Origin: Phormidesmis priestleyi
Lineage (GTDB): Bacteria; Cyanobacteriota; Cyanobacteriia; Phormidesmidales; Phormidesmidaceae
NCBI GenBank assembly: GCA_003242115.1
Contig: QBMP01000060.1
Location: 1-7,401, forward strand
Reading direction: 5' to 3'
Length of the DNA stretch: 7,401 nucleotides
Position numbers and translations under genes: made by a program
Shown: piece by piece, positions 1 through 4,834 of the stretch
Layout: each line of letters opens with the position of its first letter
How positions within the stretch are numbered: position 1 is the first letter of the stretch
Notes under the pieces: generated by a model
What the model was told of the DNA's origin: nothing
The model's input: only the letters and a program-made list of their open reading frames with translations
Databases searched by the model: none

Positions 1-44
1 AATCTCTCTACCGTTGGCGCTTTAGACAGACTCCTAAAACCTGA
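1..44. other. Unassigned sequence upstream of the hsdM remnant
   Basis: These bases precede the point where the HsdM-like frame opens. The plus frame starting at base 1 is open for 17 codons and reads NLSTVGALDRLLKPEKS before a TAA at 52-54. I do not recognise it. It could be the tail of an unrelated gene or simply chance. It does not continue the HsdM similarity, so the HsdM gene appears to be broken at about base 45, or shortly downstream. Confidence 0.3.
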
Positions 45-266
45 AAAGTCGTAAGCACCAATTCTAGATCTATCTGGGAGCGGGTGGCAGAGCTGGACTA
101 TGTGCTGACGCCGGGGCGCTATGTGGGCCTAGCTGAAGAAGAGGATGATTTTGATTTCACGGAGCGGTTTACGGCGCTGAAGGCGGAGTTTGAGGCGCAG
201 TTACAGGAAGAGGCGGCGCTGAATGAGGCGATCTCGCTCAACCTATCGCGGGTAAAGCTGCCATGA
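45..266 (+). pseudogene. hsdM: Type I R-M DNA methyltransferase HsdM, C-terminal remnant
   Basis: This is the tail of the modification (N6-adenine methyltransferase) subunit of a type I restriction-modification system. The signature is LDYVLTPGRYVG followed by an acidic stretch (AEEEDDFDFTERF) and an amphipathic helix ending in NLSRVKLP, the typical HsdM C-terminus. The frame opens after a TGA at 42-44, and the recognisable similarity starts near base 72. A GTG at 84 would give 60 aa, but HsdM is normally about 500-700 aa. The SAM-binding and NPPY catalytic motifs are absent, so no methylation activity is possible. The stop overlaps the next gene's ATG (ATGA at 263-266), which shows the two were once co-translated. 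The break is within the window, so this is a true truncation and not an edge effect, barring a frameshift in the first 44 bases. Confidence 0.75.
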
Positions 267-940
267 CGCTGATAGAGCAAATTCAGCAGGGCGAGAGCAA
301 GACGCTGGAGCTAAAGGCTCAACTGCCCCGGCATGACCAGATCGCGAAGACGGTGGTGGCGTTTGCTAATACCAGCGGCGGCAAGCTGGTGATCGGGGTG
401 GATGATGAGCGGCAGGTGGTGGGGCTGGCTGAAGGGGATGTTTTAGATTTGCAGGATCGGGTGGCTTCGATTGTGTTTGACCGCTGCGCTCCAGCGATTT
501 TACCGGAGATTTATAGTGCGAATGTGCGGGGTCGTCTGGTGCTGGTGGTGGAGGTGTTTCGGGGGAATTTGCTGCCTTACTACCTGAAGGCGGCGGGGAA
601 GAACGAAGGAACGTATCTGCGGATCGGAGCGACGAATCGACGGGCGGATTTCGAGCATATTCTAGAGCTGGAGCGGCAGAAGCGAAGTCAGAGTTTTGAT
701 GAGGAGGTTTGCCGGGAGCAGGCGCTTTCTGAACTAGACTTAACGCCGTTGATGGCGCGGTTTGCGGAGCGGGGGAAGCCGCTGACGGAGGAGAAGCTAA
801 GAAATTTGAAGCTGGTGCAGATGGAGCAGGGGGAGCTATGGCCGACGCAGGGGCTGATGATTTTGCTGGGGCGCTTTCCGCATGTGGTGATGAAGTGTGC
901 ACGGTTTCGGGGGACGGATATGAGCGTCTTTTTCGATTAG
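263..940 (+). pseudogene. Schlafen/AlbA_2-domain ATP-binding protein, 3'-truncated
   Basis: This gene encodes an N-terminal AlbA_2 (Schlafen AlbA, COG2865-like) putative DNA-binding domain. Visible hallmarks are ESKTLELK at residues 11-18, FANTSGGKLVIGV at 34-46 and GTYLRIGATNRRA at 116-128. A following segment (about 145-225) corresponds to the helical middle part of these proteins and ends in KCARFRGTDMSVFFD, a conserved spot. Relatives continue for roughly another 200-250 residues with a GHKL-like ATPase (HATPase_c_4) and winged helices, all missing here. The stop (TAG 938-940) lies at the left edge of the recombinase element, so the gene was probably cut by a rearrangement there. The start overlaps the hsdM stop by ATGA, with no separate Shine-Dalgarno. 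Such genes are often found inside type I R-M operons. The function of the family is uncertain, and the fragment is probably inactive. Confidence 0.75.
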
Positions 941-945
941 GCATC

Positions 946-961
946 TTGATACTCCTATCAA
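946..961. repeat. Short inverted repeat TTGATA-CTCC-TATCAA
   Basis: A perfect 6-bp inverted repeat with a 4-base loop lies at the junction between the AlbA_2 fragment and the recombinase gene, and overlaps the recombinase stop codon (TGA, 960-958). It sits where the left end of the element should be. It could be part of a recombination site or a weak hairpin after the recombinase gene. It is AT-rich with no T-tract on the minus strand, so it does not look like a normal terminator. Chance is also possible. Confidence 0.3.
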
Positions 962-3006
962 AAACGTAAGGTCTGGATATTTCCGGCTGCAAGTTGCTCA
1001 AACTGAGCCAGTGTTTCCGGGGCATCTGGAAATAGGTATAGCTTATTGTCCTGCTGCCGATTTACCTGAATCGTTCCATTGTGAATGCGGTCGTAGATCC
1101 AGGATATGGATAGATTCAGTTTATGAGCAACTTGGGTGACCGTCAGGTAGCCAGGAATCTGCCGAGGATGAGATTGATGAGGTTTAATCATAATGCCCTG
1201 CTGGAGCCGGATACGTTTGACCGTACTGGGCAATAACGTATCTTGTGATGAGGGAGAGCGAAAGCCTTGTTTTGTGAGCCGTTCAGCAATCACTTTGTCA
1301 TCTATGCCCTGCTGGCTAAGGGCCACGATTTCAGTTTCTACCTCATCTTTGTTCGTCAGTTCAGCCCATGACCCAACAGGAATCGGCAAATCGACCGTTG
1401 TGGCCTCTCCGCCTTTCCAAACGATGCGAGTATGCACCGTATCACGACCAACTCGATGTACGACAACTTTATCAATCAAACACCGTAGCAGCGCCTTTTT
1501 CTGAGCTTGTGTCAAAACGTCTGTGGGCCAGATTTCAGGTAGTTTTGTACCAATTTCAGAAAACGCTGCTTTAAGGGCCGCTGGCAAGGTGATAGCCGCA
1601 GGGGAAGTGGGTTGTGGCCTGTCGCTATTCTCAGCATTCTGAAGTTCACCCAAGGCTGTTTCCCAACGTTGTTCTAACTCAGTCGCGACGAGCCGATTAT
1701 CAGGGTCAACTTGATTGAATCGTCGCTCTGCCAAAGCTACTTCGTATTGTAACCTTTCTAACTGTTGTTTGTGCGCATGATCAAGTCTCTCTTCTGACTT
1801 TTGTCGAACTTTTATAGCCTGTTCATAAGCATCCAGTTCTATGGGTGAAAGCGCTTCAAAGAAGGCATTGACGACATAGTTGTCGACGATATCCGCCGGG
1901 ATATACTGACAAACGGGGATCCTATACTGTTGCCGTAAATAGTTGCAGATATACCGGGTGACATGTTTGTATTGCACCACCATTTTATGGCCACATTCGC
2001 CACAGTAGACGATGCCATGTAACAGCGCTGCGCCGTTGCGCGGAATACCTCTTGATTTGTTCCGGTCGTACTCCAGATAATTATCCATGAGCTGAGCCTG
2101 AATTCGCTTGTAAGTAAGCCAGTCTATATAGGCAGGATACTTATCATTGACCCGGATTTTCCACTCTTCCATGGGCAAGGTTTTGAGATGGATTTTGCTG
2201 GGATTGGCGGGGTCTCTGATGGTCTGGGTGCGACCATAGACGAAGGCACCCGCATAGGCCGGATTTTTCAGCATCGAAATCACAGCCGCCAGGGACGGTT
2301 GACGCCAGACAATCGTCCCAAAGCGATCACGTCGAGGCAGGGTGAGGTGCTGACGGTTGAAGGCGCACAAGACTTGCGCTGCTGCTTTGACCTCTAAAAA
2401 CGTTGAAAATACCAGACTAATGCGGTCTTGAACCTCCCGATTGGGGTCTTTGTGGACAACACCGGCTTCATCACGAACCAAGCCGACGGGTAGCGTCAAG
2501 GCTAAGTCGCCGCGCTTTGCTTTATTGAGTAGGCCTGCGGTGAGCCGCACCCGAATGGTGTACAGCTCAACTTCAGAAATTTGGCCTTTCAAACCCAACA
2601 GCAGCCGTCCGTTGGGACTACTCGGGTTATAAACACTATCGTGATCTGCTATCAAACAACTTTTATAACCACACAAATCCAGCAAGGGATACCAATCCGA
2701 ACAGTTGCGCGACAGGCGCGTCACGTCATAGGACAGGATGACGCCGACTTGACCGAGAGTGACCTGCGCAATCAAGTCTTTGAACCCACTGCGATGCTCA
2801 GCGGTGGATGCCGTTGTGCCTAAATCACTATCAATCACTTCAATCCGCTCGCTCGCCCAACCGAGATCCTGGGCTCGTTGGGCGAGCGCATACTGTAGGC
2901 GTAGACTCTCTTGGTTGTTGATCGGCTGATGAGGGCTCGATTGACGCACATAGATCAGGGCTTTTCGCGCTACGTGCGCCGGGGTTACCAGTTCTGATGT
3001 AAGCAT
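958..3006 (-). CDS. Large serine recombinase (site-specific integrase/transposase)
   Basis: This 682-aa enzyme would cut and rejoin DNA by subunit rotation through a 5' phosphoserine link, moving its element. The resolvase domain (about 14-155) has YVRQSS with the catalytic Ser23, Arg72, and DVTRLSRN with Arg97 and Arg100. The Recombinase domain (about 175-290) ends in LKNPAYAGAFVYGR. A zinc ribbon has Cys335, Cys338, Cys354 and Cys366. A likely coiled coil (about 390-445) follows. The C-terminus adds a helix-turn-helix (about 619-650, GYLTVTQVAHKLNLSISWIYDRI) resembling excisionase/MerR DNA readers. All catalytic residues are present and the length is full, so it looks active. Start: ATG 3006, five bases after a perfect AGGAGGT (3018-3012), within which the DUF5372 stop begins. 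Whether it acts as an integrase, transposase or excision enzyme cannot be decided here. Confidence 0.93.
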   Translation of the reverse strand: MLTSELVTPAHVARKALIYVRQSSPHQPINNQESLRLQYALAQRAQDLGWASERIEVIDSDLGTTASTAEHRSGFKDLIAQVTLGQVGVILSYDVTRLSRNCSDWYPLLDLCGYKSCLIADHDSVYNPSSPNGRLLLGLKGQISEVELYTIRVRLTAGLLNKAKRGDLALTLPVGLVRDEAGVVHKDPNREVQDRISLVFSTFLEVKAAAQVLCAFNRQHLTLPRRDRFGTIVWRQPSLAAVISMLKNPAYAGAFVYGRTQTIRDPANPSKIHLKTLPMEEWKIRVNDKYPAYIDWLTYKRIQAQLMDNYLEYDRNKSRGIPRNGAALLHGIVYCGECGHKMVVQYKHVTRYICNYLRQQYRIPVCQYIPADIVDNYVVNAFFEALSPIELDAYEQAIKVRQKSEERLDHAHKQQLERLQYEVALAERRFNQVDPDNRLVATELEQRWETALGELQNAENSDRPQPTSPAAITLPAALKAAFSEIGTKLPEIWPTDVLTQAQKKALLRCLIDKVVVHRVGRDTVHTRIVWKGGEATTVDLPIPVGSWAELTNKDEVETEIVALSQQGIDDKVIAERLTKQGFRSPSSQDTLLPSTVKRIRLQQGIMIKPHQSHPRQIPGYLTVTQVAHKLNLSISWIYDRIHNGTIQVNRQQDNKLYLFPDAPETLAQFEQLAAGNIQTLRF

Positions 3007-3009
3007 GGA

Positions 3010-3318
3010 TTACCTCCTGGAAGATGACGGTAAGGTCGTTTCGGATATCGGCTTGCCGGTCTGGGCTGAGTCGGTGCCAGACCGCTTTTGGGGAGATGGA
3101 CATAAGGCCTCCCAGTTTTCGATTAGGGTGACAAACTCGCTCACACTTTCCATCGTGAGCTTTATCCCCAATCTCGGTTGGCCGGGAGCCGCTTGTGTGA
3201 CTGATAAAGGAATTCGTAAGCGCATATCATCGCGATAAGACGCCGCAACGTATGCTTTTCCAGGGCTGGGCTTGCCGATATAGAGCACCTGAAACCGGCG
3301 ACCGAACAGCGGGTGCAT
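3010..3318 (-). CDS. DUF5372-like small protein of the recombinase element
   Basis: This small protein (102 aa from the first ATG) resembles the DUF5372 family, short proteins of unknown function encoded next to transposases and serine recombinases. The diagnostic start is ITDPMHPLFGRRFQVL, then a strand-rich middle and SEFVTLIENWEAL near residue 70. The last ~30 residues (PSPQKRSGTDSAQ to SSSRR) look disordered. The family motif begins before the ATG: EIEITDP is encoded just upstream in the same frame, which stays open back to base 3435 with no ATG, GTG or TTG. The real start is therefore uncertain. It may be a rare codon (ATT at 3336 or CTG at 3345), or the original 5' end may have been lost at the junction with the transposase fragment. 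The stop TAA (3012-3010) shares its first base with the recombinase Shine-Dalgarno, so the pair is translationally coupled. The family assignment is from recall of the motif. Confidence 0.7.
   Translation of the reverse strand: MHPLFGRRFQVLYIGKPSPGKAYVAASYRDDMRLRIPLSVTQAAPGQPRLGIKLTMESVSEFVTLIENWEALCPSPQKRSGTDSAQTGKPISETTLPSSSRR
3012..3018 (-). promoter_or_regulatory. Shine-Dalgarno AGGAGGT of the recombinase gene
   Basis: On the minus strand AGGAGGT is followed after five bases by the recombinase ATG (3006-3004). It fixes that start. The upstream gene's last codons (AGG AGG TAA) are this site, so ribosomes ending the small protein are placed directly at the recombinase start. Confidence 0.85.
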
Positions 3319-3380
3319 CGGATCTGTGATCTCAATTTCAGTCAGCGAGCTGTCTGGTGGGTTCTTGAAAGGGGGTTCAA
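3319..3380 (-). other. Open-frame extension of the DUF5372-like gene and element junction
   Basis: This stretch is in frame with the small DUF5372-like gene and open (the frame runs to 3435). The first codons before the ATG encode SSLTEIEITDP, the last part of which fits the family N-terminus. Further upstream the residues (proline-rich, LVEPPFKNPPD) look non-coding. No ATG, GTG or TTG and no Shine-Dalgarno is seen. No convincing promoter is present. The right end of the recombinase element probably lies in or near here. Confidence 0.4.
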
Positions 3381-3533
3381 CTAATGGGTTCGTTGACGCT
3401 GGGTAGACACCGGGTGAGCTTCCTGATAGGCCGCGTTAAAACTCGGTAGAAGACGCTCAAAGGCTACACGGTTCATGCCGATCATTGCTCGTATGAGTCG
3501 GTCATTTTTGAAGATGCGATTGATATCGAGCAT
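3381..3533 (-). pseudogene. IS5-family-like transposase, N-terminal fragment
   Basis: ATG 3533 opens a 50-codon frame ending at TAG 3383-3381. Its product begins MLDINRIFKNDRLIRAMIGM and continues NRVAFERLLPSFNAAYQEA. This matches the pattern of the N-terminal helical region of IS5-family (DDE_Tnp_4-like) transposases of cyanobacteria: Met-Leu-Asp/Asn start, a Leu/Ile-rich helix, then a G(L/M)xxxxFExLLPxF motif before a basic linker. The rest, including the whole DDE catalytic domain (around 200 residues), is missing. The frame breaks in the basic linker (QRQRTH) where the recombinase element begins. The fragment cannot transpose. The assignment rests on a short segment and on recall, so an alternative DDE family is possible. 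Confidence 0.6.
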
Positions 3534-3631
3534 AGCGATGAATCGGGTTGAACCGCAAAAGAACCTTGACGCTATCTTAGCTTCTTATTTCACAACAGGT
3601 CTACTAAGGGAGACATCGGTAGGAAAATTTT
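3534..3631. other. Spacer between amidohydrolase and transposase fragment; possible IS end
   Basis: No gene is visible. Read on the minus strand, ACCTGTTGTGAAATAAGAAG (3600-3581) lies about 67 bases before the transposase ATG. That is a normal distance for an IS5-like terminal repeat and leader, so one IS end may be near 3601. The matching other end is not in the window, so this cannot be confirmed. No hairpin plus U-tract follows the amidohydrolase stop, so transcription may continue into the mobile-element genes. Confidence 0.25.
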
Positions 3632-4801
3632 TTACTGGCTAACTTTTTGAAATAGAGCCGCTTCGGGCGTCTTCATAGCTGATAAATCCAGTTCAAAGAA
3701 GCGAGCAGCATTTTCTCCCATAATTTTGCGAATGGCAGTCTCTGGTAAAGACGAAGATTGAAAGCGGCTCACTGCCGCTGTCCAATTGCAGTCAAAATGA
3801 GGATAGTCAGTTCCCCAGCAAAGGTGATCTGCCCCAACAATTTCTGAGAGCATTGTGGTTGTGCTTTCATCGGACTGGACTTGAATTAAACACTGTCGCT
3901 GAAAATACTCGGTCGGACGTAGTTTACAGTGAGGGATCATCCAACCCATGCGCTCATAGTGAGCGTCCATGCGCTCAAGCCAGTACGGGAGCCACCCACC
4001 GCCAGATTCTAAAAAAATCACCTTGAGCTGAGGAAATCTCTCTAGCACTCCGCCCAGAATAATCTCCATACAAGCTAGCTGCTGCTCCATTGGGTGAGAG
4101 GCCATATGGCGATAAACAAGGTTTTCAAAGCGATCATGGCCGATTGCCGCAATCCCTGGCATAAAGCCGCCTTCGTGAATGCCAACCGGACAGTTAAGCG
4201 ATTGCGCTGCCTCCCAGATAAGGTCGTAGTCGGGGTGATCGAGGTTGCGATCACGCAGCGGATTAGGTCGGGTAAAAACCCCTTTAAAGCCTAGCTCATT
4301 AACCACATAGTGCATCTCTTTAACTGCTAGTTCGGGCTCTTGAAAAGGAATTGCCCCAATTCCAATTAAGCGATGAGGAGCCATCTTGCGGTAGTCAGCT
4401 AGCCAGTTGTTGTATGCCCGACATACTGCTGCTGCCAAGCGACTGTCTTTAATGCCGGTATAGCGCAATCCAACTGTTGGATACAGCATGGCAATATCAA
4501 CGCCTTCTTTGTCCATATCTTGAAGCCGAGCCGCCGCTTGAAAGCCACCGGGTTGTTGATCTTCCCAGCGCTGGCTAGCTACGGTATCTTGAAGCTTGGT
4601 GCCGACATTGCGCCCGCCTAAGCCAGTACCCTTGGGCCGAGGGGGCTGGAATCCTTCGATCATAAACTGTTGTTCTCCCGATTCATCTTCGTAAAATCGA
4701 GGCGCTAACGGCAACAGATCCTTGTCTTCTATATAGTTTGGCCAAAGATCGATAGGCTCTAAAATGTGGCTGTCGGTGTCGATTACAATACTGTTGTTCA
4801 T
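3632..4801 (-). CDS. Amidohydrolase family protein (ACMSD-like, Amidohydro_2)
   Basis: This 389-aa cytoplasmic metal-dependent TIM-barrel enzyme belongs to the COG2159/PF04909 group, which includes aminocarboxymuconate-semialdehyde and gamma-resorcylate decarboxylases as well as hydrolases. The N-terminal metal site is IDTDSHILEP (Asp10, His12, Glu15). Further candidate ligands are His209 in VGIHEGG, His236 in MASHPMEQ and Asp332 in WGTDYPHFD, and FLESGGGW (263-270) is a family hallmark. No signal peptide or membrane segment is seen, and the length is normal. It starts 33 bases after the PKS stop, on the same strand and with no terminator between, so it is probably in the PKS operon. No strong Shine-Dalgarno is visible before ATG 4801, but the family motif starts within ten residues, so the start fits. 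The substrate is unknown. From the context it may hydrolyse or decarboxylate a PKS-derived product (inference). Confidence 0.88.
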   Translation of the reverse strand: MNNSIVIDTDSHILEPIDLWPNYIEDKDLLPLAPRFYEDESGEQQFMIEGFQPPRPKGTGLGGRNVGTKLQDTVASQRWEDQQPGGFQAAARLQDMDKEGVDIAMLYPTVGLRYTGIKDSRLAAAVCRAYNNWLADYRKMAPHRLIGIGAIPFQEPELAVKEMHYVVNELGFKGVFTRPNPLRDRNLDHPDYDLIWEAAQSLNCPVGIHEGGFMPGIAAIGHDRFENLVYRHMASHPMEQQLACMEIILGGVLERFPQLKVIFLESGGGWLPYWLERMDAHYERMGWMIPHCKLRPTEYFQRQCLIQVQSDESTTTMLSEIVGADHLCWGTDYPHFDCNWTAAVSRFQSSSLPETAIRKIMGENAARFFELDLSAMKTPEAALFQKVSQ

Positions 4802-4834
4802 AGCTTTTGCAGAGTTGTGGAGAGCGAGTTGTTT
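4802..4834. other. 33-bp PKS-amidohydrolase intergenic spacer
   Basis: The gap has no hairpin with a T-tract and no clear promoter. This supports co-transcription of the amidohydrolase with the PKS. A convincing Shine-Dalgarno is lacking before the amidohydrolase ATG. Confidence 0.5.

Larger units (their letters stand above)
941..3435 (-). mobile_element. Serine-recombinase mobile element (DUF5372-like + large recombinase)
   Basis: This segment holds two minus-strand genes that commonly travel together, a DUF5372-like small protein and a large serine recombinase. It lies between two broken genes: the truncated AlbA_2 gene ends at 940, and a truncated IS5-like transposase ends at 3381 on the other side. 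Boundaries are approximate. The left one is set by the loss of AlbA_2 similarity at about 938. The right one lies somewhere in 3345-3435. Large serine recombinases normally leave no long target duplication (they act on a 2-bp core), and I see no convincing direct repeat. The unmatched flanks argue that deletion or stacked insertions followed the original integration. Confidence 0.55.

Noticed and set aside
366..1025. Minus-strand 219-codon frame opposite the AlbA_2 gene
   Set aside because: Its product is a low-complexity Pro/Ala/Ser-rich string and it lies antisense to a gene with clear domain motifs. It is a shadow frame of GC-rich coding sequence.
1193..1574. Plus-strand frames antisense to the recombinase
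   Set aside because: No domain signal and no ribosome binding site; they are opposite a full-length recombinase gene.
2840..3103. Minus-strand 87-codon frame overlapping the recombinase start
   Set aside because: It overlaps both the DUF5372-like gene and the catalytic N-terminus of the recombinase in another frame, and has no recognisable motif.
936..3385. ATTAG at 936-940 and its inverted copy at 3381-3385 as a target-site signature
   Set aside because: Five bases are too short to mean anything, and the orientation is inverted, so it is not a target duplication.
954..3430. CCTATCA (954-960) and TGATAGG (3424-3430) as terminal inverted repeats of the element
   Set aside because: Only 7 bp, a match expected by chance between two ~60-base end regions at appreciable frequency. 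The right copy also lies inside the transposase fragment's coding sequence.
3330..3480. Missing 3' half of the AlbA_2 gene on the right side of the element
   Set aside because: The plus-strand translation I checked here resembles none of the expected continuation and hits stops. The region is instead explained by minus-strand transposase and DUF5372-like frames.
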